NCBI RefSeq assembly: GCF_030253575.1
Contig: NC_080559.1
Span: forward strand, 29,166,501-29,230,500
DNA: 64,000 nucleotides
Direction: 5' to 3'
Source of the DNA: Rhododendron vialii
Taxonomy: Eukaryota > Streptophyta > Magnoliopsida > Ericales > Ericaceae
Part shown: positions 13,571-25,258 of the stretch, one piece after another
Numbering within the stretch: the first letter of the stretch is position 1
How the letters are laid out: each line of letters opens with the position of its first letter
Program-made: the position numbers and the translations under genes
Notes under the pieces: model-generated
What the model was told of the DNA's origin: nothing
The model's input: only the letters and a program-made list of their open reading frames with translations
The model's database searches: none

Positions 13571-13805
13571 TTCGGCCCCGTTCTGGAAAGGAAAATAAGT
13601 CCTCATTTTTCAAGAAGGCAATTTCAAGCTCAAAAATCATGTGCTTACGCAAATTATTTTCCTATCAATATGGATCTTGTTTAATAGATATCATTGAGAT
13701 CTTTAATACGGTGCAAAAAATTTTGAAAAATTATTTTTCATTTACATTATTTTTGAGTTTGAAAATGTGAAATAAGTACTTATTTTTTAAGAAGGTGTTC
13801 TGGAA
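13571..13805. mobile_element. MITE inserted in block B, absent from block A
   Basis: Block A runs from CACTAGGCG straight into AAGTATC near 4225, while block B has about 235 extra bases between the matching flanks. The insert begins CCCCGTTCTGGAA near its left end and closes with TGTTCTGGAACG, giving a short imperfect inverted terminus. Its interior (AAATAAGTACTTATTTTTTAA and others) resembles the element at 25712-26400 and AT-rich pieces at 280-400 and 21410-21540. The superfamily is not resolved. Confidence 0.6.
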
Positions 13806-15352
13806 CGTATCATGACTTAATTAACTAAAGCTACCTCCCAAACCAAAACGGAAAATGAACAAAGTACATACTACAATGGTTTGTCGGTATTGATAGGTGC
13901 ATAAATGTGCCCATTTACGCTCCCTAATTTAGTTTTGTTATGTTCATTTATTATATTATTTAGAGTTTGATACTCGTTTTTCTCGTTGCAGGGCTTACGA
14001 AAGCAATTAAATGGCACACAGAGTTAAATTGATAAGTTAATGGAAAAATATGGACAAAGGTTTATGTTGTAGCCTTTCAATTAAGAGAGAAATTTATTTA
14101 CGAAGTCATTGCAAAGCAGCTCTTTACGGAGTTGAGGGATTTCAGTCGTCCGTTTCGGCAATCAATGGTCCGAATCTTTAAAAAAAACTATTTGCGTGAA
14201 TAGTTAACTATTCCCTACGCTACTATTCTAGCAAATAGTTTTTTTTTTAAATTCAGACCATCCAAAATACTTTTGAATGTGCGAGATTGAGCTTCGTAAT
14301 CAAAAGTTTACGGGTTGCTCTGTAAAGAAGTTTGAAAAAATGACGGCCCAAAACGTGTTTTAATAATTAATATCTATCAAGGACAATCTAAGAACATTTT
14401 TTAATATTGAAAATGTCATTGACAAGTATTAATTATCAAAACACGTCATTCGCCGTCATTTTCCCAAGAAGTTTTTCTCTTCAATTAATCCCTTTCCGGA
14501 AGGTAGTCATGCTATTATACTTGTAGGCTGTAGCTTTCCACGTGGTCTGGGCTATAAAAATTGGTGCGGAGCCCAAGCCTATGGGGTTGACGTTCTCTTT
14601 CTAAAGCCCAATATTCTCGGCATGTACTTATTACTCCATGAAAGGGAGGCAGTGGGGAAAAATTTTAACTAGCGGGTGGTACCATGTCGTGCCCGCTTAG
14701 TGTATTCGAATCGTTTATTGCGGTTTTAGATGGCTCAAATTTAGAGAGAGAATAAAAAGAGAAAGTGTTGGGGTGAGAGGAGAGAGAGAGTTTCAATTCA
14801 AGTAGTCCAAAAGTATATTAGACGGGGCTGAATGTGCCGAACGGATACCACGCACGTGGAATATACCCCCAACACCGAAAAATTTCTTGAGGCGGTAGGC
14901 TTGAAAGGGGATCCTTTTCGACGCATACACAGAGATGGCAGCAGCTTCAATGGAGTTCTATCCTTGCCCGATCATCTCCTTCTCCATGCGCGGCTAATAT
15001 CCTTCGGCTAGGGTAACGAGGAAACTTTCTCCAAGTAATGTAATCATTTGATTTCTAGGGTTTTATTCAACAGTTAATTGTATGACTTTTTGGGATGATT
15101 CATACTCCAGTTTTTATGAAAGAACATATTTTTTCTACTATTTATCTATTGTGTTTGTATTTCGGATATCAAGCACTATCATACAATAGTTTTTATTGAT
15201 AGTCTCTGAGATGAGTTATATTACGTTAGACGGGTTGTGCCATTGGTTAAATCCAATGAGACGATTCGCGCTATGTTAAGATAGTCTTTACGGAGTATGA
15301 GTCCCGAGAACCCTCTTGACGATTGTCGATTGGGATTGCAAGCCCTAGCGAC

Positions 15353-16158
15353 CAGGGATGGATTTAGGAATATAATCTAGTGGGGGCACACGTTAATCAT
15401 AATAGAGAAAGTTCATTTTTTTAGTCAACTACAGTAAGATTGTACAAAATTAAGGCATACATTACTAACTACAAAGGTTCTTTAAGTTAAATTAGATAAA
15501 AATGAGCACCATATCTCAGAACAAATTTTAAAGTATGTTTTAAATGAACATCGATAAGTCTTAGAATGATTGAGTTAATTTTGTTAATGACTTTATTTTG
15601 AAATAATTCCCCAAACGGTTAAAAATGAAGAGAATCAAGAAAGAATGATTCCAAATAGACAAGCAACTCGTAAAACAATAAGTATAAATGTATCATAGGA
15701 TGAAATTCAAGCATAAAACTAAGGGCTGTGCTACGTGCACAGACTGCTGTGCACAGCAGCCTTTTTCTCCCGCCTCGGGTCGCACAAAGATGATCGGAGC
15801 CGCTCATTTTGTTCAAAATATATCGTTTAAGGTCTCTGTAAAAAATGAGCTTCGTTCGATATCGTTTGAGGCGTTAACAAAACACCCAAAATCACTTCAG
15901 AATGAGCGGCTCCGATCATCTTTGTGCGACCCGAGGCGGGAGAAAAAGGCTGCTGTGCATAACTGCTGTGCACAAATCATTTCTGTAAAACTAATTCTAT
16001 ATGTGTATTTTTGAGATATATGCAAGTGTGTATGGTTATATATTAGCACACTTTTATAATTATGCTAATTTATACCAAAAAAAAATTAATTTTGACTGGG
16101 AGTACGCGTTCAAGTGGGGGCACGTGCCCCCAAATGACTCCCTTTGGGTCCGTCCCTG
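15353..16158. mobile_element. Non-autonomous hAT-like element with 8-bp target duplication
   Basis: The element is 806 bp with imperfect terminal inverted repeats CAGGGATGGATTTAGG and CAGGGACGGACCCAAAGG (right end, reverse complement). It is bounded by a perfect 8-bp direct repeat CTAGCGAC at 15345-15352 and 16159-16166. CAGGG ends and 8-bp duplications are characteristic of the hAT superfamily. There is no transposase coding. A related element lies in opposite orientation at about 59776-60310 and lacks the 264-bp nested insert. Confidence 0.9.
15723..15986. mobile_element. 264-bp palindromic MITE nested in the hAT-like element
   Basis: A direct repeat AAAACTAA flanks the insert at 15715-15722 and 15987-15994. 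Its arms form a long inverted repeat, including GCACAGCAGCC, the CGCCTCGGGTCGCACAAAG stretch and GATCGGAGCCGCTCATT, each repeated in reverse complement on the right side. The related element at 59.8-60.3 kb reads through this point without the insert, confirming it as a separate, younger insertion. The open frame 15688-16014 is simply this palindrome read through. Confidence 0.87.
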
Positions 16159-17224
16159 CTAGCGACAATCTTATTTGTCTTATGTTGAATAATTACCTTA
16201 GATTTTATTACGATTATATTGCAAGGGGAAGGTGGAATCGAAACCCTAATTCCTGCTCTCTTCTGTCTTCAAAACTTTAATTGCTTTCTAATTTAGTTTT
16301 AGTTTACTCAAATCAAATCACAAATTTATCTTTTTCAGAATTGAATTAAAAATAAATTGGAAGTACTGCAACTCAGCTTTTTACTTCCCGTAGACGATCT
16401 TTGACCTAGTCATTGTTCTTTGGAATAATAGTTAATTTCTCGTTTTATAAATTATATTTTTGGTACGAAAACAACAAGACCAGGTATCCGGAAATTGTCA
16501 ATTAACACCAACAAAATTAGCTAAGGTTTTCTTTCCAATCGGTAACGAAACCCACAATCTTTTTAACATCAAGTTTACTTTATGTTTGCAAATTAAATGA
16601 CTTCTTTGTCAAAATAAAGAGAACCCAAATAATCACACGATGCTGCAGTTTGTCAAAAGCAGACACAGTTCGGAAGATTTAAGGCCCACACCACGCACAA
16701 GAGTCCTGAGAGTTTGTTGGATTGGAGGTCTTAATAACTCGGGTGTTCGGGCTAATTTATGAATATCTCGACGAACAAGTACTTTGTATGGATCGAGTCC
16801 AAATAAATTAATAGCACATGAAAAGTTTCAAACTTAAGACTTTCGAATGGAACAAAATCTCAAGTCGCAAACCTTGAACATCCAGCCAACATCCCATTGG
16901 GTTCCCCCCTCCCCTCTAAATTACATTTGATTTCCCATCCCAATGTGAATAATAAGATATTGTGCAAAGAGAAATTCTCAAGTACTTTAACAATTCCAAA
17001 CCTTAAACAAGAGCAACGTACTAGATGGAATTCAATGAAGTTGGTAGCCATCCATGGCCCACACACAATGCTAAGCAATTCCCACATACAAGTTTCTCCC
17101 AAAACCCAAGTGCATTTCGAAATACCACAACCAAAAACTAAACACAATGAAGACACACACACGCAGAGTGACTGGCATTTGGCTTGGGCATAAGAATGTT
17201 ACTTTCATTTGACCCAAAAAAAAC

Positions 17225-20200
17225 TTAGCACAAAATCGAGATTGAAGCAGAAAACACCACGAGCAGCGTGAGATACAACTTTGGATGTCCGACTCCCCTG
17301 GCAATTGATACCAAAGATTTTGGGCTGAAATTCAAAGGTAAAAACAATAAGTTGGTCAGATATGACTTGTGAGCACGTGCGCTGAGAGAGAGAGATAGAG
17401 AGAGTGGGGATATTATACTTTGTGTAATTTTCAATTTTACCGCAGTAGAAAACATTATCGGGCACTCTATCGAACACAGTTGCGTTATCTACATGGGGAT
17501 CTACAACCCTGATATACGTCTCTTGGCCTAGATACCATCTGTCGAGATTCTCTGCTCTAAGATTCCACACTCCAACGTTGTCCAAATAGACCAGAACTGC
17601 TGTCCACCCACCTGGAAAAACCTACAAAATACTCCACAGGAAGAGAGAGAGGAAATAATTTAAAACGAGGGCTAGTATTTGCACCAAATGGTCCGCCGAT
17701 CAGAACACCGTAATATTCTGTGTGCCTCGTTACCGTATGTGCCCGGTGCTCCGATGGGTGCACAAATCTCGGTGCAATTAGGGTATCTCAATTGACGAAG
17801 AAATGTAGGAGCTAAGAGCAGAAACCTGTATAGTAGAACGAAATATAGCATCGGTCCAATTATACAACTCCCTGCTGTTTTTTGTCCATTCTCCAAGCCC
17901 CATCCTGCATTAGTATCACACTCTTGATTTCTGAACATTAAAGAAGGACGAATCGAGCAGGGCACTAAAACTCGCACAGGGTACCTAATCACAAGAAATC
18001 TGAAAAAACTATACGTACCCAAGAACAAAAAACGAATGACCATCCATGTGAAAGCTCAGCACAACAGTGTCATTGTTTTGCAATATGAGTTCCATGGAGT
18101 GGTCATACGTTCCATTAATGAGAGAGGTGCCAATCTGAGGCGGCCCGCTCGACAACATCGCGTTTGGGAAATCGAGATTGTAAACATCTTTCGATTTGTC
18201 AAACTGGTCAGCTAGCCGAATTGGATAACCTGGATTTTCGAACGAAATTCCGTTAAATGTAGCTCGAAGTTTGCCGTCAATTGTTACTGGTTGTGTGCTT
18301 CTTAAAATGAAGAGCTCGGTGGAACTGAGCAGACTGTAATTGAACGCGCCTTGTCGGCTAAGGCCACCTCCTCTAGCATTGACGTCTTGCCTTATCAGCG
18401 AATGGAATTACAACATTGTTAGTACTTACAGAACTATTACAAGCAAATGATAGGCAACCCTAATTTTAGCTATGCCAATGTGACGCGAACTGTATGAGAA
18501 TGTAGCATTGCTCTTGTTTTTACTGATTTAAATCCTTTTATGCAAAGGATAGATGCATTATATCCTAATCACAACGTTTAGCTCAGTTGAATGTAACATT
18601 GCTCTTGTTTTTACTGAAAGATATATATATAAAAAAAAAAAAGGGGCGATTTTCATTTGGTTATAGAACAAAAGCAAAGAGGAAGAACGTTTACTAGAAC
18701 AAAAGCAAGCAAATCTTGATTCAAAGTGTTTTGGAACACAGGAAGGAGAAAGAAGCTCATAATCAGGCAAGCAAACCTGATGGACATTGACTGCTCCATC
18801 GCGAGAGACGTATTATAAACACCATTTGGTGGTACTGGAGCGGTTGGGAGAGGACCAGCTGCCTTCCCTTTCAATTCGGAATAGTACATGATAGCAACCC
18901 CAATAACATTTTGCCACTGATAGGTTTGATTAGGGTTCATAAACTTCGGGCTTGCTATGATGTAGTAATCGCTATTCGCATCCTGATTCATGGTAACCAA
19001 AAATGAGTAAGACTGCCCGACGTGTATGTCAAAGCTGGAATTGCTTTGTTGAGCAGTGTAATGCCCCTCTGTTTCAACGAGGAACAAATTGTGGTTCTGG
19101 ATTCGAAAGTTCAAGCAAGTTGACACCCCGACGTTGTGCACCCGAATCCGATAGGTTTTTCCTGTAATCGCGATCCTGTTTTACATAAAATAACCTGAAC
19201 ATAATCGCGAAAAAGAAGTCTTATTAGACAGGCAACAATCAGTTACCTGGGACAACATTGATTTTTTCATAATCAAAAGGTTCAGCCATGCTATAAGGCC
19301 CCTTCCCGTTAATGAGAACTCCATCCGGTATTCCAAGGTCAGTTCCATTGTCGAGTGCCCCTCTCAGTGCCTGACATGCAAAAGGTTTAGTCGCCAACCC
19401 TTTCTAAATACTCCTGCTTCTGTTCGTTTATGTATGCATATAGAGTACAACAGTTTTATCAGCAAACACGAACCTTATGGCTTTGTTTATACCAATCACC
19501 GATGAAAACAACGATATCACCATACGGAGTGTTGAAAGGCGGAGGTACTCGAGGCAAGTTATTGATGATAAAAGAACCGAAACCACCAGCTGATCTTTGA
19601 AGATTGAGTGATGGGAAATAAAAGAAGCTGCCGATCTGATCCTTGGCTTGGAATTGGTAAGTCCAACTATGGTTTGGAGGAATGGGGCAATTTGTGCCTA
19701 GAACGCCATCTTGCCAAAAAGCGCGACGCATTCTCAATCCAGCCCTGCCACAACCCATGAAATGAAAGATAGCTAACACACGATTCATAAATTGAAAACT
19801 ATGCAGAAAAATATTGCGCGGTCTATTTGAATCTCATGTGCGCGTAAATTTTTATGTTTACTTCTTTGCTGATTCTTCTTCTTTCTTTTTTTTTAAACGA
19901 AACTTACCAAGTAATGAGGAGATTTTCGTCCAATTTGTTCGTCACAGTTACGTTGACAAGGTGACTAGTAGTAACATTAAGAACTGGACCAGGAAACATT
20001 CCATTTACTGCAATAACCTGCACACAAGAGAACAAGAAATAACTTCTGCGTCTATTTTGCAGGTTTTTCACACGAGTGCTGCTAATGGTACATACGAGAT
20101 TCCCACCACAATCGTACTGACGGCCGTGCCAGGCCGTCTCCGGCTACTAGACGGCCGATTCAAGCCATCCAAAAATTCTATAAAAAAAAAACCGAGGGGG

Positions 20201-20966
20201 GCCAGGCGGTAATCAATGGCATCTGATGTGTGTAGGGTGCAATCACCGTCCGGTGGCCGGAGACGGCCTGGCGCTGCTGTCGGTACGATTTTGGTGGGAA
20301 TCTCGTCAGTACCATTTGACTTTTCGTTTTTCACACACCCCTTACAAGTGGCAAAAAGTTTTTTTTTTTGATCCGGTGGCTAAAAGTTTATTAATGCATG
20401 ATTTTTTGCTTAAAAAACTACGTGCACTTATTATATCCACGGGTTTCAATTTTGAATAAGAATAGGTGGTACAATTGATCGGAACCATCCCAACGTGTTC
20501 TTAATGGTCCATAATTGTCAATAGTATCTTATCAGTAAGATATTATTCTTATTGGTAAAATACTTTAGCAAATCAAAATTATTAATTGTTGAGATGAACG
20601 TTTGACTGCGGAGGCTTCTTTTGAATAAAACCTATACAATGACATCTTTAGACCTTGATCTACTTAAAACCTCAGTTTCTACTTCACCCACTACATGTGA
20701 CAAAAGAGGGAAAAAAAACTTTCTAAAAACGAAAAGAGAATATATGTGCTGCTACCTAAAACGCATACAAAAAGATAGGAAACTAAGAAACTTATCCCAA
20801 AGGAGATAAAAGAAAAGAGTAGAACCTGTTGAGGGACACCCAAAGGGGAGAGAGTTTTGTAAGAGAGCTCCAATTTGAACTCGGAAACATTTGCAAATGA
20901 GAAACAGAGGCCGAAAAGCAGAGAGAAGGGGATTAAACACAAGATACATGACCCCAAGAATGCCAT
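17225..20966 (-). CDS. SKU5-similar (SKS) multicopper-oxidase-like protein, copy 2
   Basis: Tandem paralogue of the gene at 5893-9313 with the same nine-exon plan: 20966-20826, 20017-19908, 19744-19474, 19370-19247, 19161-18777, 18390-18019, 17904-17826, 17621-17419 and 17324-17225, giving 594 aa. No stop or frameshift is seen. Differences keep the frame: one Asn fewer in exon 3 and two residues more in exon 9. The latter supports the inferred last exon, since a 6-bp change preserves the hydrophobic tail. Features match copy 1: signal peptide, WQDGVLGTNCPIP, DIHVGQSYSF, HMDGHSFFVLG and a GPI-like tail ending in SISILC. Intron 1 carries a MITE (20074-20325) absent from copy 1, and the leader has an expanded CT repeat. 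The acceptor of exon 6 ends in AAG rather than CAG. The upstream sequence differs from copy 1, so expression may differ too. Confidence 0.88.
20074..20325. mobile_element. MITE in intron 1 of SKS copy 2 (Mutator-like?)
   Basis: The insert is 252 bp between two copies of GTTTTTCACAC (20063-20073 and 20326-20336). Copy 1 has a single copy of this site near 8716-8727. The arms are inverted repeats containing CGAGATTCCCACCA, GGCCGTCTCCGGC and a CGGTAC-like word. The 11-bp duplication and long arms suggest a Mutator-type origin, but the family is not certain. It resembles the element at 25999-26292. Confidence 0.8.
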
Positions 20967-20968
<2 letters not shown>

Positions 20969-21012
<44 letters not shown>

Positions 21013-21017
21013 GGGGG
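20969..21017. repeat. (AG)n microsatellite plus G tract in the leader of SKS copy 2
   Basis: About 34 bp of AG repeat is followed by 16 consecutive G, beginning 2 bp upstream of the ATG. On the gene strand it is a C tract followed by CT repeat. The homologous leader of copy 1 has only about 16 bp of AG (9316-9331) and no G tract. Confidence 0.9.
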
Positions 21018-21184
21018 CGCGGGAACAAACCGGCTCTCAACAATGACCATAGAAAAATTTCTTAAATCGAAAAAATCCCACCGTGCAGAAAAACCAAATA
21101 AGCTCTTTTCTCTTGGGAAAGGACAAAAAGTGGTTAGGTGGAGAAATGCTGGATTTCCCGATAAGAAAAGTGAAGAGAAAAGAA

Positions 21185-24137
21185 AAGGGTTTGATTTTCA
21201 CACTTATTTTTTTGATATCTATACTCTTTTTTCTATTTTTTAGTATTTAAAGTGTGTATTTTTTTAATTAAAAGACAAAAAAGTGTAGATATAAAAAAAA
21301 AGAGTGCAAAAATTAATTCCGAAAAAAAGAAAAGAAATGCTAGATAAAGTAGATAATATGTCATCTATATAACATGTAATACTTATTTTTGGATTTTTGA
21401 TAGGGGAAATAAAGAACCTTTGTTCCATTAAGGTTCTTAAAAAATAAGTACTTATTCGGTGTGCTATTTTTGATTGTTTAAATATTTCAATATGGATCTC
21501 AAAAAATATGCAATATGGATATTGTTTAATACATCTCAATTAGTTATGGAGAAATTTATATAAATGCTCCTTCTAGTTTCATCTGAGTCTAATTTCTGTC
21601 CTCTAAGCATCAATTACAACTCTTTTGACCTTCAAGTTTATTTTCGTACCAAATTGGTCCAATTAATAACTTCTGTCAGCCAAACTAGATGAAAAAAATC
21701 AAATTAATGTCAGTTTAGACATTGTAGTTCGTACCAAATTAGTCCAATTGATGACGTCTGGTCTCAATCTGATTTTTTCCGTCTAGTGTGGCTGACAGAA
21801 GTTATCAATTGAACCAATTTGATACGAAAACCAAACTTAAAAAAAATAGAGTTATAATTGAAGCGTAGCTTTCCTTTTCAATGGGTCATTTATCTGTTCT
21901 TTTCACACTTTTTTTGCATTTATGAAGACAACTTCGGATTGACTCTCAAGTTTTGCCTTTGTTATCGAAGGTCTTCACGGCTCGACCAGATAAACACAGC
22001 CAGCCAATGCCCAGATTCTTCTTTTATCCCTTTTCTCGCTTTCAGACCGCGGTTACTATTGACGATAAAAGAAACACTCAGGTTATTATTCCTTTCAACC
22101 ATAGAAGGTTCCGTTCAGTATCACGGAAAGGATAAGAAATGATGGAAGAATCAATTTTCATGTAACTTTTTGCGTGTTCAGTTACCATAAAAGTTGTAGG
22201 ACTCACAGCTTCAACTTTTTCACTGAGAAACATTTTCTTGCAAAACAGACTTTCACAAAATGAGGGAATTCTTGTTTTCCTGCAAGATTTCTTGTCAAGA
22301 GAACACTTTACTTCAATTTTCTTGGCCGGGAACCAACTCCGCACACAACATTCCCAACAATGAAGTATGTTCTGGTCCGTTTGATAACCATACTAGTTTG
22401 TAGGGATTATATATTAAGAGCATTTATAGTGGATCCCATAAAATACTCGTTAGTTTTTTTTTTTTTTTTGAGATCTATAAAATACTCATTAGGTTTTGAA
22501 TAGCTAAAATTTTAGCTAGTGAGTGTGCCAAAATTTACTACAATGGATTAGATAAAATTGATCCATAAACTTATGGCTCAATAGCTCTATGGGTTTGGCC
22601 ACCAATATGTGCTCATTAAATTTTGTCGGTCCAATTATAAACAAGAAAATAGTTTCTTATTATTTTTTTCTGGGAAAAAAATGAGCTATTTTCTTTTTGG
22701 GTAACAAGATTAAATAGGTACCACACTCTCAGTTTTTCATTTCTCTCTCTTTCTATCTCCTCCCATTACTATCAATGAACCCACCTACTTTAATTTATTC
22801 CCAGCTCTCTCTATCTCTCTCTACTAAAAATGATTTTTTAATTATGAACCATTGTAAATCTCAACATTGTTAAGCTTAACAATTTCTTAAAATAAAACTT
22901 TTGGTTTTGCCATTGGAGACACCCTTGTCCACTCTGTTGGTGGTAGAGTTGCTTTCAAAATTTATAGGTAACCAAAATAAAAACAACAGAAAGGTAGATG
23001 AAAACTTAAAAGCGTTACAACAACGTTACAGAGGACTCGCTTTATTAAAGAGTGGTCTAAAAGTACCTGCAGGACCAAAAAATAGTACCCTACCGAAAAT
23101 GACTATTCTTTTCATTCATTTATATCCGAATCGAGCAATGCTAGAAACACAATTTTTAAAATAACTATATCCGGAACTAATCGATGCATATGAACTTTAT
23201 ATACATCGAATGTTTCCAGATACAATTGTCTCTGGAATCATGTAGTAACATTGTATTCCTACACTTTTTGGAATCCTCAGTTGTCAATGATGCAAAAATC
23301 TGTTGTCAACAAAAATGCCGTGAAAATCTCCAGTAGCCCAGCCTTTCCAAGATAAGATTGGGGGTTTGGAAGATCTATGTGAAGCCCCATTTACTAGCCC
23401 CACATCGGTGGGTAGAATTGAATTGAATTGGTACATCAGGATTCATGAAAAGCTATTGTATAACTCGATATTAACTTTTTGAGTCACGTGGTTAGGATAA
23501 GAGGTAGCAAGTCAACTAGTGCGTGTTGTTTATAATCTATATGCGTTCGGAATTCTTAACAACAAAATGGGTTATTGCATGTGTTACTCATCAACACTCA
23601 TAGATGTTTGGGAAATAATAGAATACACACTCCTTAAAAGGATGTACCATATGCACCTATTTTATAGTTCATTCATAACATTTTAGAATGTTTCGTAACT
23701 TTTGTTCTAGAATTCATAACCTTTCAGCAGTACGATTCGTAACATTTTCATTATGATTCATGACATTTTAGTGTGTCTCGTAACCTTTATACGATTCGTA
23801 ACTTTCTAACAATATATTTCGTAACATTTTCTCTATAATTCATAACATTTTGGGGGTGCATATGATGCACATCCAAATAAGAGGTGTGTATTGTAGACTT
23901 TCCCTGAATGTTTTTGTTTCTTGAACACCATCACTCATACTGTCAAAGGGATTAAGGCTCCATTTATTTAGAAGGTACTTATTTTTGGTGTTTGGCAGTG
24001 CAGAAGACATGAAATTATTTACGGGATAAAACATTTTATCCTATGGTTGACAATATTTTCCGCTTGAAAAAGACCATTAGTCATTTTTAGGATACTTGGC
24101 CTTTGACGCTGCTTGAGTCTCGACTAACGTCCTTTAT
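21185..24137. repeat. Block C: third, truncated copy of the duplicated block
   Basis: This is the 5' flank of SKS copy 2. It aligns with block A over about 75-3456, including the first 375 bases missing from B, and ends abruptly after GACTAACGTCCTTT near 24134, where unrelated repeats begin. It carries one private insertion (23610-23904). No gene is supported. Confidence 0.78.
23610..23904. mobile_element. MITE-like insert with internal subrepeats in block C
   Basis: Blocks A and B run from TAGATGTTTT directly into TGTTTTTTGAACAG, while C has about 295 extra bases. The ends are imperfect inverted repeats (GGGAAATAATAGAATACACAC on the left; the reverse of the right end reads GGGAAAGTCTACAATACACAC). 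The flanks GATGTTT and GAATGTTT may be a degenerate target duplication. The core is a string of degenerate repeats of words such as TTCGTAACATTTTC. Confidence 0.65.
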
Positions 24138-24139
24138 AG

Positions 24140-24425
24140 CTTTACCTAACCGAGCCAATGTTGTCAATCACGTACCATACCGGCTGGTACGGACCATACT
24201 GAACATGAAACGGTACACATACTTAGGTGTTCTGTACTATCCAAAATACCGGCCTGTACTAGTCGATACCAGACGTACCGGTCAGTACTGGTCGATACTA
24301 AAAATATAGAAAATATATGTTGCGGTCATTCCGGAATGGTATCAAGATACACACCTGTATGTAATGTCCCAACAGAAGAAAAAAAACGGTACACTTATCG
24401 GTACGAAATTGATAACTTTGAACCG
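24140..24425. mobile_element. MITE-like element rich in CGGTAC words
   Basis: Imperfect inverted ends are visible: GAGCCAATGTTGTCAATCACG at the left, and a right end whose reverse complement reads TCGGTTCAAAGTTATCAATTTC. The interior repeats CGGTAC and TACCGG words many times. No clear target duplication was found. Confidence 0.45.
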
Positions 24426-24501
24426 AGCTCCTCCAAGCCCCCAATTCTCATCCACCTGAGCCTATGCTTTCTCAAGATTACTTTATGAAGTCAAAGGAAA
24501 A

Positions 24502-25258
24502 ATTTCAAAATACCCCCCAGCCTTTACACCAAAATTTAATTAGACTTTCAACCTTTCAAAAACTTCAATTTTACTCCCAACGTTATCTTCCATTAACCAA
24601 AATGCTCCCTTCCGTTCGAATGACTAACGGATTTCGTTAAAAGCTCTGTTAAATACTGTCCCGATCGAATTTTGATGATCTAAACTGCTCAATGTGTTGA
24701 AAACGTGATTTTAAGGTTACCCGCAAGAAATCAACAAAAAAAATGAACGAGAAGGGCTTCATCTGAACAGTTTTTTATTGAATAGTTGAGCGGTTCGGAT
24801 CATCGAAATTCGATTGAGAAAGGGGAGGTGCGGATCGATCCGGATTTTGTTCAAGTCCGAACGTCCGGATTTTGCTTTGGTCTGCACCTCCTCTTTTTCG
24901 ATCGAATTTCGATGATCCGAGCCACTCAATGTGATTAGAACGTGATTTTAAGGGTACCCGCGAAAAATCAACAAAAAAAATGACCGGGAAGGGCTTCATC
25001 TGAACAGTTTTTTTGTTGAACTGATTTCTTCCGGATACCCTTAAAATCACGTTTTGAACATATTGAGCGGCTCGGATCATCAAAATTTGATCAGAACGAT
25101 ATTTAACAGAGCCTTTAACGGAATCCGTTAGTTATTCGGACGGAAGATGGCAATTTGATTAACGAAAGATAACGTTGAGAGTAAAATTGAAATTTTTAAA
25201 AAGTTGAAAGTCTAATTGAATTTTAGTGTAAAGATTGGAGGTATTTTGAATTTTTCCC
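24502..25258. mobile_element. Foldback element, about 757 bp
   Basis: The outer ends are inverted repeats: AAAAATTTCAAAATACCCCC on the left against GGAGGTATTTTGAATTTTT on the right. The arms continue inward with matched features such as AACGTTATCTTCC paired with GATAACGTTGAGAG, and TCTGTTAAATA paired with TATTTAACAGAG. A 100-bp internal sequence appears twice in direct orientation (about 24670-24775 and 24903-25012). No target duplication or protein-coding capacity was identified. Confidence 0.7.

Larger units (their letters stand above)
9440..14960. repeat. Block B: second copy of the duplicated noncoding block
   Basis: This is the 5' flank of SKS copy 1 and aligns with block A from about 450 to 5393. 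It lacks the first 375 bases of A that block C retains. Relative to A it carries at least two clear insertions: a Stowaway MITE (10137-10350) and another MITE (about 13571-13805). It keeps a roughly 50-bp piece near 12270-12320 that A has lost. No gene is supported in it. The frame at 12814-13209 is the counterpart of shorter, differently broken frames in the other copies and looks non-coding. Confidence 0.8.
14961..16732. other. Extra segment between block B and SKS copy 2
   Basis: After the shared GGAGTTC the first unit goes directly into the 3' flank of the SKS gene (TAATAACTCGGGTG, 5402). The second unit has about 1.77 kb more before the same sequence resumes near 16733. Either it was inserted in unit 2 or deleted from unit 1. 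It holds a hAT-like element with a nested MITE (15353-16158). I see nothing gene-like in 14995-15344 or 16167-16732. Confidence 0.7.

Noticed and set aside
17826-17904. Apparent frameshift in SKS exon 7 (frame reading GQKTAGSCII)
   Set aside because: The acceptor leaves one G that completes the Gly codon; in that frame the exon reads M-G-L-G-E-W-T and continues as family sequence in both copies, so no frameshift exists.
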